Source: Ligilactobacillus ceti DSM 22408 (GTDB lineage: Bacteria > Bacillota > Bacilli > Lactobacillales > Lactobacillaceae). Taken from it: a stretch of 64,000 nt of DNA. Below the pieces are notes generated by a model, which had not been told where the DNA came from, did not search any database, and was given only the letters and a program-made list of their open reading frames with translations. Location of the stretch: contig NZ_KE383993.1 of the NCBI RefSeq assembly GCF_000423245.1, forward strand, positions 124,001 through 188,000, given 5' to 3'. The translations under genes were made by a program, and so were the position numbers. Below are positions 8,681 to 17,292 of this stretch, piece by piece (positions within the stretch are counted from its first letter, which is position 1; each line of letters begins with the position of its first letter).

Positions 8681-8776
8681 CGGATTTTTAGATTAGAATT
8701 TAATGATTGTTTCTATCGGAAAGATATTGGTTTTAAAGCAACTGGGATTAAATATTAATAAAACGATTAGTATCGC

Positions 8777-8805
8777 TTGCAACATCTGAAAAAGTTTGTT
8801 ATTAT
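8777..8805 (+). promoter_or_regulatory. Promoter of the DUF2187 gene
   Basis: TTGCAA (8777-8782), a 17-bp spacer and TATTAT (8800-8805), 34 bp upstream of the ATG. Confidence 0.55.
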
Positions 8806-8839
8806 CCATAAATAATTCTCTAAAGGAGTTCAGAAATTA

Positions 8840-9055
8840 ATGGAAAAGACTTTTGAAATTGGCGATGCCGTTAAATGCGAAAAATTCGCGTCTTTAAAAC
8901 ACGATTTTGTGGGTGTAATTGAAAAAACTTATGAAAATTCAGCAATGGTTATGATTACTGAATTTGATGCTGAAGATGAAAATATTGTTAGTGATTTTCA
9001 CGAACATGCAATTGTAAGTTTTCAAAAAATGAAGAAGTTACAACTTAATAAATAA
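8840..9055 (+). CDS. DUF2187 (YkvS-like) small protein
   Basis: A 71-residue protein with a good ribosome binding site (AAAGGAG). The sequence FEIGDAVKCEKF...FVGVIEKTYENSAMVMI has the SH3-like KOW-type layout of the DUF2187/YkvS family: G-D-V near the N terminus, then G-x-V/I-x-K-x-x-E-N-S-x-x-V. The function of the family is unknown. It is monocistronic and lies 41 nt upstream of the tRNA-Gly gene. Confidence 0.7.
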   Translation: MEKTFEIGDAVKCEKFASLKHDFVGVIEKTYENSAMVMITEFDAEDENIVSDFHEHAIVSFQKMKKLQLNK

Positions 9056-9077
9056 TGCTTTTTTTAAAGGAGTGTGC

Positions 9078-9083
9078 TATACT
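9078..9083 (+). promoter_or_regulatory. tRNA-Gly promoter -10
   Basis: Extended -10 TGC-TATACT ending 13 nt before the tRNA, so transcription would begin a few nucleotides before the mature 5' end. Confidence 0.5.
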
Positions 9084-9096
9084 ATATTCGCTTTAC

Positions 9097-9167
9097 GCGG
9101 GTGTAGTTTAGTGGTAAAACTCTAGCTTCCCAAGCTAGTATCGCGAGTTCGATTCTCGTCATCCGCT
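9097..9167 (+). tRNA. tRNA-Gly, anticodon CCC
   Basis: The cloverleaf closes: acceptor GCGGGTG pairs with CATCCGC (one G-U); D arm TAGTTTAGTGGTAAAACT; anticodon arm CTAGC-TTCCCAA-GCTAG, giving anticodon CCC (reads GGG); T arm CGCGAGTTCGATTCTCG. The discriminator is T9167 and the next bases are TCA, so CCA is not fully encoded. The TTCCCAA loop differs from the CTTCCAA loop of the common TCC isoacceptor. Confidence 0.93.
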
Positions 9168-9189
9168 TCATTAAAAAATAAAGCAAAGT

Positions 9190-9386
9190 ATAACATTCGA
9201 TGATAGAAACTAGTAAATTAGGTAAATTTTTAAGCGAGTCTAGGGTGGTGGAAGCTAGATAATTGAACTGATTGAATCGCACTTCTTAGAATAAATTGAA
9301 TAATAAAGTGGATCTTTTATCAATTAGAGTGGTACCGCGGGAAATCTCGTCTCTTACATAATTTATTTATGTAGGAGATTTTTTAA
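9190..9386 (+). ncRNA. T-box riboswitch, arginine type (argS leader)
   Basis: The T-box sequence AGAGTGGTACCGCGG is at 9326-9340. It is followed by a terminator hairpin (outer arms 9342-9348 and 9375-9381, then Ts). Upstream are the GGGTGGTGGAAGC element of stem I and an AGTA loop E segment. The specifier loop reads GAAT-CGC-A at about 9284-9291, making CGC (Arg) the likely specifier codon. Uncharged tRNA-Arg would stabilise the antiterminator and switch argS on. Confidence 0.85.
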
Positions 9387-9425
9387 TGTATAGAAAAATA
9401 CTGATATATAAACAGGAGGCTCATC

Positions 9426-11120
9426 ATGGATTATAAACAAAAAGTAGCACAAGCCATCGTAAAAGCTGTTGATGGACAATTAACAGAAGAAGAAGTTTTA
9501 GTGAAAATTGAAGTTCCTAAAACAATGAACTTAGGGGACTATGCTTTTCCAGCATTCGTTTTAGCGAAAGTTTTACGTAAAGCCCCACAAATGATTGCAA
9601 CAGAATTAGTTGAAAAAATCGATCCAACAGGTTTTGAAAAAGTTGAAGCTGTTGGTCCATATGTTAACTTCTTTTTAGATAAAGCAATGTTCAGTCAAGA
9701 TGTTTTACATGAAGTTTTAACAGAACAAGCAACTTATGGTAACCAAGATTTAGGTCATGGCGGTAATGTACCAATTGATATGTCATCACCTAACATTGCT
9801 AAACCAATGTCAATGGGACACTTACGTTCAACAGTAATTGGTAACTCAATTGCTAACTTATTGAAAAAAGCTAACTATAACCCAATTAAAATTAACTATT
9901 TAGGCGATTGGGGTACACAATTTGGTAAGTTAATTATGGCTTATAAATTATGGGGTAGTGAAGAAGAAGTTAAAGCTGATCCAATTAATAACTTATTAAA
10001 ATACTATGTACGTTTCCACAAAGAAGACGTAGAACATCCTGAATTAGATGATCAAGCACGTGAATGGTTCAAGAAATTAGAAGATGGCGATGAAGAAGCA
10101 ATTTTCTTATGGACATGGTTTAGAAATGAATCATTACAATTCTTTATGAAGATTTATGATAAATTAGGTGTTGAATTTGACTCCTTTAATGGTGAAGCTT
10201 TCTATAACGATAAAATGGATGAAATCGTAGAATTATTAGAAGATCGTGATTTATTACAAGAAAGCCAAGGTGCTTCAATTGTTGATCTAGAAAGTTATAA
10301 CTTGAACCCAGCTTTAATTAAAAAATCCGATGGTGCTACATTATATATCACACGTGATTTAGCAGCAGCTTTATATCGTCACCGCACATATGATTTTGCT
10401 CAATCACTATATGTTGTTGGTAACGAACAAACAAATCACTTTAAACAAGTAAAAGCTGTCTTAAAAGAAATGGGTTATGACTGGTCTGATGATATCCATC
10501 ATGTACCATTTGGTTTGATTACATCTGGTGGTAAAAAATTATCCACACGTTCTGGTCGTGTAATCTTATTAGAAGATGTTTTAAATGATGCGGTTGATTT
10601 AGCTGAAAAACAAATTGAAGAAAAGAATCCAACATTACCAAATAAAGAACAAGTTGCTGAAGAAGTTGGTGTTGGTGCTGTTATTTTCCACGATTTGAAA
10701 AATGAACGTTTAAATAACTTTGATTTTGATTTAGAAGAAGTTGTTCGTTTTGAAGGTGAAACAGGTCCTTACGTTCAATATGCACATGCTCGTGCAATGA
10801 GTATTTTACGTAAAGCTGGCGTGACAGAAATTGATCCAAATGCAGCTTATGAATTAACAGATCCAAATGCTTGGGAAGCAATTAGCTTATTAGGTAATTT
10901 CCCACAAGTAATTAAACGTGCTGTTCGTGAATACGAACCATCTGTTGTAGCTAAATATGCTATTCAATTAGCTAAAGCTTTCAACAAATATTATGCACAT
11001 TCTAAGATTTTAGCTGATGATGATCAAAAAGCAGCTCGTCTTGCTTTAGTTGCTAGTGTTGCGATTGTCTTAAAAGAATCATTACGTCTTTTAGGTGTAG
11101 CAGCTCCAAATGAAATGTAA
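9426..11120 (+). CDS. argS: Arginyl-tRNA synthetase
   Basis: Class I synthetase of 564 residues that charges tRNA-Arg. The N-terminal additional domain (about 1-110) is followed by the catalytic core with the HIGH-type motif [16 protein letters not shown]; as usual for ArgRS the KMSKS loop is degenerate ([10 protein letters not shown]). The C-terminal alpha-helical anticodon-binding domain contains [12 protein letters not shown]-like [13 protein letters not shown]. It sits directly downstream of its T-box leader and ends at a strong terminator, so it is a single-gene unit. Confidence 0.97.
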   Translation: MDYKQKVAQAIVKAVDGQLTEEEVLVKIEVPKTMNLGDYAFPAFVLAKVLRKAPQMIATELVEKIDPTGFEKVEAVGPYVNFFLDKAMFSQDVLHEVLTEQATYGNQDLGHGGNVPIDMSSPNIAKPMSMGHLRSTVIGNSIANLLKKANYNPIKINYLGDWGTQFGKLIMAYKLWGSEEEVKADPINNLLKYYVRFHKEDVEHPELDDQAREWFKKLEDGDEEAIFLWTWFRNESLQFFMKIYDKLGVEFDSFNGEAFYNDKMDEIVELLEDRDLLQESQGASIVDLESYNLNPALIKKSDGATLYITRDLAAALYRHRTYDFAQSLYVVGNEQTNHFKQVKAVLKEMGYDWSDDIHHVPFGLITSGGKKLSTRSGRVILLEDVLNDAVDLAEKQIEEKNPTLPNKEQVAEEVGVGAVIFHDLKNERLNNFDFDLEEVVRFEGETGPYVQYAHARAMSILRKAGVTEIDPNAAYELTDPNAWEAISLLGNFPQVIKRAVREYEPSVVAKYAIQLAKAFNKYYAHSKILADDDQKAARLALVASVAIVLKESLRLLGVAAPNEM

Positions 11121-11139
11121 AAAGAAATTTTAAAAAATT

Positions 11140-11178
11140 AAAAACTAGCTTAATCTAAGTGATTAGGCTAGTTTTTTT
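11140..11178 (+). terminator. Intrinsic terminator after argS
   Basis: A 16-bp stem (11140-11155 with 11161-11176, one G-U), a 5-nt loop and a T run. Confidence 0.9.
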
Positions 11179-11203
11179 GCGTATTTATGTATGAAACGGT
11201 CAT

Positions 11204-11232
11204 TTGCGTGGGAAAATATCCCGCGTTATAGT
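11204..11232 (+). promoter_or_regulatory. Promoter with embedded operator-like dyad, Crp/Fnr gene
   Basis: TTGCGT (11204-11209), a 17-bp spacer and TATAGT (11227-11232). The spacer and the -35 carry an imperfect dyad, GCGTGGGA-aaata-TCCCGCGT (11206-11226), in an otherwise AT-rich gap. A protein bound there would block RNA polymerase. Confidence 0.55.
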
Positions 11233-11273
11233 GGAAGTGTAGAACTAATTTAACTAGGGGGATTTAGTTTGAC

Positions 11274-11951
11274 ATGCAAGGAGAAATTAAGATTCAAGGT
11301 CTAACTATTAAAGAAAATGAATTAATAGCAGCTGGTGGGACACGGTGCTATTATGAAAAATCAGAAGAGATTTATCTTTCTGAAAGTAAAGCTTTATATT
11401 ATATTGAGGATGGTATTTTAGGCGTGAAAGTTTTACAAAAAGATTATGATTATATGTATTCTTTTTTAGACAAAACTAAATTTTGGCCATTAGATCGATT
11501 ACAAGGATTTAGTATGCCGGATAATTTATGTTTTAAAGCTCTAACAAGTACTTCAATTATTAAGATTCCTTATTTAACGTATCAAATTTTATTATTAGAA
11601 CATGGAACTTTAGCTAAGTTGTTGTTACAAAGTGCGTTGGATGAAAGAAGAATTCATGATAATTTTAAATATGCATGCTCATGTAAAAGTGCTCAAGATC
11701 GTGTGCTATTAGTGATATTTTTAATGGCTTATCATTATGGACAGAAAAATCAAAAGGAAGATTATTTATTACCAGAATTTTTGACACAACAAATATTGGC
11801 TAATTTAGCACAAACGACACCGATTACAGTTTCTAAAGTTGTTCAAAATTTACAAAATGACGCCAAGATTACGTTTAATCGCAAAGTTAAAATTGTGAAA
11901 AAATCATTTATGAGTAATCCGCAAATTCAAGAGTGTCTATTGTATGCATAA
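11274..11951 (+). CDS. Crp/Fnr-superfamily transcriptional regulator
   Basis: A 225-residue protein. The N-terminal ~115 residues look like a cupin-type sensor domain, ending in a dimerisation helix (about 117-145). The C-terminal winged helix is recognisable from SAQDRVLLVIFLMAYHYG, then LPEFLTQQILANLAQTTPITVSKVVQNLQND, which matches the R-x-x-x-F-L...T-x-x-x-L-A...T-V-S-K/R-x-x-x-x-L pattern of Fnr-like HTH domains. A CSCK segment is present but no Fnr-type four-cysteine cluster. Genes of this type next to argR are reminiscent of ArcR, but the target here is unknown. Confidence 0.72.
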   Translation: MQGEIKIQGLTIKENELIAAGGTRCYYEKSEEIYLSESKALYYIEDGILGVKVLQKDYDYMYSFLDKTKFWPLDRLQGFSMPDNLCFKALTSTSIIKIPYLTYQILLLEHGTLAKLLLQSALDERRIHDNFKYACSCKSAQDRVLLVIFLMAYHYGQKNQKEDYLLPEFLTQQILANLAQTTPITVSKVVQNLQNDAKITFNRKVKIVKKSFMSNPQIQECLLYA

Positions 11952-11975
11952 ATATACGCTTTTCTGTGATATAAT
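11945..11975 (+). promoter_or_regulatory. argR promoter with ARG-box-like site
   Basis: TGCATAAATATACG (11945-11958) matches 10 of 14 positions of the ARG box TGAATAATTATTCA and is itself a near palindrome. It covers the position of the -35 for the extended -10 TGA-TATAAT (-10 at 11970-11975). This arrangement fits autorepression by ArgR. Confidence 0.5.
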
Positions 11976-11990
11976 GGGATAAAAATTAGC

Positions 11991-12035
11991 AGAAAGGATA
12001 ATATCGCTGTTTTTAACCGATATTAATAACTGGCA
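11991..12035 (+). promoter_or_regulatory. argR leader: distant Shine-Dalgarno and hairpin before the ATG
   Basis: The only Shine-Dalgarno-like sequence, AGAAAGG (11991-11997), lies 38 nt upstream of the ATG at 12036. Between them an 8-bp hairpin (11999-12006 with 12018-12025, 11-nt loop) could fold out and bring AAAGG to about 11 nt from the start. No in-frame start lies upstream because a TAA occurs at 12024-12026. Confidence 0.5.
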
Positions 12036-12509
12036 ATGAAAAAAGAAGAGCGTCAAAATAAGATTGAACAATTAATTAATAAAGAGATAATTGCAACACA
12101 AGAAGAATTGCTTTTAGCACTTCAAAAAGATGGGATTAAAACAACGCAAGCTACTTTATCACGTGATATTCGTGAGATGCAAATTGTTAAAGAAGCAGAT
12201 GGTAATGGTAATATTCGTTATACTTTATTTCAAAAGAATGACAATACCCAAGAAGAATATTTACAACAAAATGTTTATGATACATTAATGAAAATTACGC
12301 AAGTTGAATTTATGAATATTATACAAACAACACCACGGAATGCGAATGCTTTAGCAGCTATTATTGATGAAATGTCCTTAGATGGAATTGTAGGGACTTT
12401 AGCTGGATATGATACTGTGGTAGTTATTAGTGATTCGAAAGAGTCGGCCAAAAATATTAATCAGTTATTTTTAAGTTATGCTGATCGTGATTTGTTAGTC
12501 CGTAAATAG
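12036..12509 (+). CDS. argR: Arginine repressor ArgR
   Basis: A 157-residue hexameric repressor. The N-terminal winged helix contains TTQATLSRDIREMQIVK, the ArgR recognition helix signature; the C-terminal oligomerisation and arginine-binding domain contains GIVGTLAGYDTVVVISDS. The length is standard. There is no Shine-Dalgarno at normal distance (see the leader entry). An ARG-box-like site overlaps its promoter, suggesting autoregulation, and candidate ARG boxes precede the amino-acid ABC transporter at 46.3 kb. No arginine biosynthesis genes are in the window. Confidence 0.95.
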   Translation: MKKEERQNKIEQLINKEIIATQEELLLALQKDGIKTTQATLSRDIREMQIVKEADGNGNIRYTLFQKNDNTQEEYLQQNVYDTLMKITQVEFMNIIQTTPRNANALAAIIDEMSLDGIVGTLAGYDTVVVISDSKESAKNINQLFLSYADRDLLVRK

Positions 12510-12561
12510 TTAAGTTAATTTAAAAATTTTAAAGAAGAAAGTCGCTTTTGAAGGGTTATGC

Positions 12562-12567
12562 TAAAAT
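12562..12567 (+). promoter_or_regulatory. Extended -10 upstream of the PBP gene
   Basis: TATGC-TAAAAT gives an extended -10, 31 bp upstream of the ATG. No good -35 was found. Confidence 0.4.
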
Positions 12568-12597
12568 TAAATTAAAACTTTTAAAAGAGGATAGATT

Positions 12598-14709
12598 ATG
12601 AAAAATAATACTTTTTTCGAACGTGTTTTAGAAAAGATAAAACATTTTTGGCAAAAGTTTTGGAATTGGTTAAAAATTAAATGGCGTCGTTATCAAATTA
12701 ATCGCTGGATTATAGTTCTATTATTGAGTGCTTTTTTAGTGATTAGTATTTATTTAGTCGCATTAGCCAAAACAACGGACGTAAAAGGGTTACGTTCACA
12801 ATTAAAACAAGCCACGATTATTTATGATCAAAAAGATCAAAAAGCAGGCTATTTATATTCCCAAAAAGGAACTTGGGTTAATCTGGATCAGATTTCACCG
12901 AATGTTGAAAATGCTGTTTTATCAGTTGAAGATCGTAATTTTTATCATGAACATGGTTTTTCTGTGAAAGGTATTACACGGGCGGGCTTGAGTTATGTGA
13001 AAAATAAATTGTTACGTCGTAATCAAATTAGTGGTGGGGGGAGTACTTTAACGCAACAATTAGTTAAAAATGCCTTTCTGTCTCAGGAACAAACTTTTAC
13101 CCGTAAAGCGAAAGAAATTTTTATATCAGTTCAAGTCGAGAATGTTTATTCTAAAAAAGATATTTTAGCGATGTATTTGAATAATGCTTATTTCGGGAAT
13201 GGTGTTTGGGGTGTAGAAGATGCCTCTGAAAAATATTTTGGTAAACACGCTTCACAATTAACCGTTCCAGAAGCTGCTACTTTAGCCGGGATGCTAAAAG
13301 GACCAAATGTTTATAATCCGATCGATCATCCTAAAGCAGCTCTTGCGCGACGAAATGTTGTCTTAAAGACTATGGTCGCTAATGATAAAATAACTGAAAA
13401 ACAAAAAGAACAATATCAAAAGGCAACTATGAACTTGAAAGATGATTATAAATATCATTCAGGTTATCGTTATCCATATTATTTTGATGCAGTTATTGCT
13501 GAAGCGATGCATAAGTATGATTTAACAGAAACACAAATCATGAACCAAGGGTATAAAATTTATACAAGTTTAAATCAAAGTTATCAAGAAAGTATGCAAC
13601 AAACATTTGATAATAATAGTTTATTCCCAGCTACAGAGGCAGGTAAAAAACCGTTACAAGCAGCTTCGATTGCCATCAATCCGAAAAATGGTGGTGTGCA
13701 AGCTCTAGTCGGTGGTCGTGAAGATACACATGTATTCCGTGGCTATAATCGGGCGACTCAGTTGATTCGATCACCTGGATCAACTATTAAACCGTTAGCT
13801 GTATATATGCCGGCCTTACAATCGGGATATCATTATGATTCAATGTTAGAAGATGAATATCAAGCTTATGGAACTAATAAATATCAACCACATAATTGGA
13901 ATGATGTTTATGTTGGTAAGTTACCGATGTATCAAGCTTTAGCTCAAAGTAAAAATACATCTGCTGTTTGGCTTTTGAATAAAATTGGTGTTAAAAAAGG
14001 TTATGATTCAGTTGAAAAATTTGGGATTAATTTGGATAAATCAGATAATAATTTAAGTTTAGCTTTAGGTGGTTTGAAAAAGGGTGTGTCACCATATCAA
14101 ATGGCCGCAGCATACACAGCATTTGCGAATGAAGGTGTGCAATATCAGCCTCATTTAATTACGAAAATTGTGGATGCGACTGGCAAAGTAATTGTTGATA
14201 ATACTGATCCAAAAAGTAAAAAGATTATGACTAAAAAAGTTGCTGATGAAATGACTAGCATGATGTTAGACGTCTATCGACCTCATGGAACTGGTTATGG
14301 TGCTCGTCCTTATGGTTACACAATTGCTGGTAAAACAGGGACAACACAATTAATTATTAATAAACAACGGATGGATAAAGAACATTGGTATATTGCTTAT
14401 ACACCAGATGTTGTTGTTGCTAGTTGGGTTGGATATGATTCGAATTCGCGGGCTGTTAATAATTTAAGCGTTGGTTCTAATTTATTTAGAACGGAAATGG
14501 AAGGGATACTCTCTAAAACACCACTAACTAAATTTACAGTAAAACCAGCGGATGTCATTTTACAAGAAAAACAAGCCGATCAAGCTGATTTTTGGGATAG
14601 TTTGAAAAAATCAAGTGAGCAAGTTGGTTCTGAAGTTTATGATAAAGTGAAAGATTTTTGGGATAAAAGCAAAAAAACAGTTCAAGATTTCATTTTGAAA
14701 AATCGTTAA
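12598..14709 (+). CDS. Class A penicillin-binding protein (PBP1A/2A type)
   Basis: Bifunctional peptidoglycan synthase of 703 residues, membrane anchored. It has a basic cytoplasmic tail (1-37) and one TM helix (about 38-60). The GT51 glycosyltransferase domain follows, with catalytic E111 in SVEDRNFYHEHGF and the motif GGGSTLTQQLVKN. The transpeptidase domain has S395-T-I-K398 (nucleophile motif SxxK), S451-K-N453 (SxN) and K579-T-G-T (KTG). After the transpeptidase there is a short Lys/Asp-rich tail. It polymerises lipid II and cross-links it. Ribosome binding site AAGAGG; terminator downstream. Confidence 0.95.
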   Translation: MKNNTFFERVLEKIKHFWQKFWNWLKIKWRRYQINRWIIVLLLSAFLVISIYLVALAKTTDVKGLRSQLKQATIIYDQKDQKAGYLYSQKGTWVNLDQISPNVENAVLSVEDRNFYHEHGFSVKGITRAGLSYVKNKLLRRNQISGGGSTLTQQLVKNAFLSQEQTFTRKAKEIFISVQVENVYSKKDILAMYLNNAYFGNGVWGVEDASEKYFGKHASQLTVPEAATLAGMLKGPNVYNPIDHPKAALARRNVVLKTMVANDKITEKQKEQYQKATMNLKDDYKYHSGYRYPYYFDAVIAEAMHKYDLTETQIMNQGYKIYTSLNQSYQESMQQTFDNNSLFPATEAGKKPLQAASIAINPKNGGVQALVGGREDTHVFRGYNRATQLIRSPGSTIKPLAVYMPALQSGYHYDSMLEDEYQAYGTNKYQPHNWNDVYVGKLPMYQALAQSKNTSAVWLLNKIGVKKGYDSVEKFGINLDKSDNNLSLALGGLKKGVSPYQMAAAYTAFANEGVQYQPHLITKIVDATGKVIVDNTDPKSKKIMTKKVADEMTSMMLDVYRPHGTGYGARPYGYTIAGKTGTTQLIINKQRMDKEHWYIAYTPDVVVASWVGYDSNSRAVNNLSVGSNLFRTEMEGILSKTPLTKFTVKPADVILQEKQADQADFWDSLKKSSEQVGSEVYDKVKDFWDKSKKTVQDFILKNR

Positions 14710-14713
14710 GAGA

Positions 14714-14762
14714 AAAATCTTGTGGAAATGAGTGTTAACATTTATTTTCACGAGATTTTTTA
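14714..14762 (+). terminator. Intrinsic terminator after the PBP gene
   Basis: A 16-bp stem with G-U pairs (14714-14729 with 14744-14759), a 14-nt loop and trailing Ts. Confidence 0.8.
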
Positions 14763-14860
14763 ATATTTTACTAAAGAATGTGAAATTTGATTAAAGCGCT
14801 GGTTGAATAGCGAAAAAATGGTATAATTAGTTTATATTAAAATTAATGGAGGTTTTACTC

Positions 14861-15208
14861 ATGGTAAACATTTTCGATACAGCTAACCAATTAGCTAAAG
14901 AAATCAAAGAAACACCAGAATTTAAAGATTTACAAACAGCTTACGCAGAATTAAAAGCTGATGAAAAAGCATTTGAAAGCTTCAACAAATTACGTGAAAT
15001 CCAAGCATATTTACAAAAATGCCAAATGGAAGGTAACTTAGAAGCAATCAAAGAAGAAGAAGTTGCTGAAATGCAAAAATTAAGTCAAGAAGTACAACAA
15101 TTTGAAGCAGTCCTTAACTTAATGGCAAAAGAAAGAACTTTAAGCGTGTTAATGGATGATGTTGCTAAAACAATCTTCACACCAGTAACAGATTTATACG
15201 AATCTTAA
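14861..15208 (+). CDS. YheA/UPF0342 (YlbF-YmcA superfamily) protein
   Basis: A 115-residue all-helical cytoplasmic protein. The sequence VNIFDTANQLAKEIKETPEF aligns with the start of B. subtilis YheA, and the C-terminal TIFTPVTDLYES matches the family end. I use the ATG at 14861 because GGAGG lies 9 nt before it; an upstream in-frame ATG at 14846 would read through that Shine-Dalgarno. Relatives YlbF and YmcA act in RNA processing and competence control, but the role of YheA is not established. Confidence 0.85.
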   Translation: MVNIFDTANQLAKEIKETPEFKDLQTAYAELKADEKAFESFNKLREIQAYLQKCQMEGNLEAIKEEEVAEMQKLSQEVQQFEAVLNLMAKERTLSVLMDDVAKTIFTPVTDLYES

Positions 15209-15219
15209 GATTAAACAGT

Positions 15220-15249
15220 TAAGGAGGTCATCGTACCTCCTTATTTTTT
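15220..15249 (+). terminator. Intrinsic terminator after the YheA-type gene
   Basis: A perfect 9-bp stem TAAGGAGGT/ACCTCCTTA (15220-15228 with 15235-15243) and a T run. The left arm happens to be a consensus Shine-Dalgarno. Confidence 0.78.
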
Positions 15250-15277
15250 ATCAATCAATTAGAGTAGGAGAATAAAT

Positions 15278-16225
15278 TTGGAAGTAAAAAAACTTTTTGA
15301 TTATAGTGTTGGTGATAATCTTGAAATTTATGTATTGATTAAATCAGCTGAAGCGAGAATGGCTAAAAATGGTAAACAATTTATCGCTTTTAATTTTGCC
15401 GATCGTTCTGGTGAAATTAGTGCCAAATTCTGGGATGCATCAGCTGAAGATATTGCAGCTTTTCAAACAGGAAAAGTTGTCTTTTTACGTGGTAAAAGAG
15501 AAACTTATCAAGATAATCCTCAAATTAAAATTTTTAATTTACGTTTAGCTCAAGATAATGAGCCGAATAATCCAACTGATTATTTACAAACAGCGCCGGA
15601 AACAAGAACTGAAATGGAAGCTGAATTTAAAAAATTTATTTTGAAAATTACAGAACCAAATTGGAATCGGATTGTTCGTCATATGTTAAATCAACATCAT
15701 GAAGACTTTTTTGAATTTCCAGCTGCGAAGAAAAACCACCATGCCTATGCTGGGGGATTAGCTTATCATACGTTATCAATTTTACGTTTGGCACAAACAA
15801 TTGTAGAACAATACCCTGAAGTTAATGCTTCCTTGTTATATGCTGGTGCTATTTTGCATGATTTAGGTAAAACACAAGAACTCAGTGGTGCTTTAGGTAC
15901 AACATATACATTGGCCGGGAATTTAATTGGGCATATTGTATTAATCGATGAAGAAATTTTTGAAACATGTAAAGAATTACAGATTGATCCAGAAAGTGAA
16001 TCAGTTTTATTGTTACGGCATGTGATTTTAGCTCATCATGGATTATTAGAATATGGATCACCAGTCAGACCAAGAATTATGGAAGCAGAAATTTTACATC
16101 AGTTAGATAATATTGATGCTTCGATTCAAATGATGAAAACTACTTTGGAACATACTGAACCAGGTGAATTTTCAGAACGAATTTTTGGATTAGATAATCG
16201 TCAATTTTATCGACCACAACAATAA
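15278..16225 (+). CDS. yhaM: 3'-5' exoribonuclease YhaM
   Basis: A 315-residue RNase starting at TTG behind TAGGAG. The N-terminal OB fold (about 10-95) contains FIAFNFADRSGEISAKFWDA; the HD domain (about 150-290) has HHAYAGGLAYHT, GAILHDLGKT and VILAHHGLLEYG, which provide the metal ligands. Family members trim RNA 3' ends and take part in mRNA turnover and DNA replication control. It is convergent with prsA across a shared terminator. Confidence 0.93.
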   Translation: MEVKKLFDYSVGDNLEIYVLIKSAEARMAKNGKQFIAFNFADRSGEISAKFWDASAEDIAAFQTGKVVFLRGKRETYQDNPQIKIFNLRLAQDNEPNNPTDYLQTAPETRTEMEAEFKKFILKITEPNWNRIVRHMLNQHHEDFFEFPAAKKNHHAYAGGLAYHTLSILRLAQTIVEQYPEVNASLLYAGAILHDLGKTQELSGALGTTYTLAGNLIGHIVLIDEEIFETCKELQIDPESESVLLLRHVILAHHGLLEYGSPVRPRIMEAEILHQLDNIDASIQMMKTTLEHTEPGEFSERIFGLDNRQFYRPQQ

Positions 16226-16226
16226 T

Positions 16227-16266
16227 AAAAAACCGCTACAGCTGATTCAGCCGTAGCGGTTTTTTT
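16227..16266. terminator. Bidirectional terminator between yhaM and prsA
   Basis: A 13-bp outer stem (16227-16239 with 16253-16265) plus an inner GCTG/CAGC, flanked by A and T runs. Confidence 0.9.
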
Positions 16267-16273
16267 GATGATT

Positions 16274-17161
16274 TTATTTTTCTTTGTTAGCTGGTAAGTA
16301 GTTAGCTAAAACATCTTTAAGATCGGAATCTTTGATGGAAACATCACCTTTTTTAAGAACTTTAGCAATAATTTCTTGTAAAGTTGCTGGATCTGTCATT
16401 TTAGCATCAATAATTTGATCTTTTAATTCTTGTTTATGTTCTTTCATTGTACCTTTACCAGCATTTTTCACACTGTAAATAATGTGGTAACCATAGTTAG
16501 TTTTAACAGGTTCTTTAGAGAATTCACCTTGTTTTAACTTGAAGGCTGCAGCTTTGAAAGTAGGATCTAATTGTGTATCAGTGTTATCAAATGGTGGTAA
16601 TTCGCCACCTTTGCCTTTTGTTGATGCATCAATTGATTTTTCTTTTGCTAATTTTTTGAAGTTCTTGAAGCTGTGATCTTTATCTAAAGCAGCGATAATA
16701 TTTTTAGCTTCATCTTCATTTTTAACTAAGATATGAGCCACAGTAATTTTTGGTTCATATTTTTTCCATTGGTTTTCAAGCATTTTGTTAGTAATTTTTG
16801 TGTTAGCAATTACTGCTTGACGTAATAATAAGTTAGAACGAATTTGTTGTTTGAATGCTGATTTTGTTAAGTTGTTTTGTTTTAAAACAGATTCAAAAGC
16901 ATCGCCATATTGTTTCTTGTAGTTGTCGAAATCTTTATCAACTTTCTTATCGGAAACTTTATCGCCGTATTCTTTTTCTAAACATTTGTTTAAAATCATT
17001 TGTTGTAAAACTTGTTTACCGGCACTTGTATTTTTCATACTATCGTAAAATTCAGTTTCAGTAATTTTACCACCAGAAGTTGTTGCGACTGTTTTAGAAC
17101 AAGCTGCTAAACTCATTGTTAATAAAACACTAGCGCAAGCCACTAAGACTTTTTTATTCAT
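16274..17161 (-). CDS. prsA: Foldase lipoprotein PrsA
   Basis: An extracytoplasmic peptidyl-prolyl isomerase that helps secreted proteins fold. The signal peptide [21 protein letters not shown] ends in a lipobox with the lipidated Cys at residue 21 of this start. A SurA-like N-terminal region is followed by a parvulin domain starting at [16 protein letters not shown], with GKGGELPPF and [10 protein letters not shown]. An in-frame ATG five codons upstream exists, but MNKK is the natural signal-peptide start. The C terminus is Lys-rich. It has no close partner; the downstream side is a shared terminator. Confidence 0.94.
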   Translation of the reverse strand: MNKKVLVACASVLLTMSLAACSKTVATTSGGKITETEFYDSMKNTSAGKQVLQQMILNKCLEKEYGDKVSDKKVDKDFDNYKKQYGDAFESVLKQNNLTKSAFKQQIRSNLLLRQAVIANTKITNKMLENQWKKYEPKITVAHILVKNEDEAKNIIAALDKDHSFKNFKKLAKEKSIDASTKGKGGELPPFDNTDTQLDPTFKAAAFKLKQGEFSKEPVKTNYGYHIIYSVKNAGKGTMKEHKQELKDQIIDAKMTDPATLQEIIAKVLKKGDVSIKDSDLKDVLANYLPANKEK

Positions 17162-17292
17162 ATAATAAAAGCACATCCATTTCTATATATTTTTAACATG
17201 TTGCATTTTTTGCAAATTACAAAGACTACTATAACATAATTTCCAAGAACTCGGTGTAAACGAAAGTTAATTTATGGAAAATTAGTTATTTT

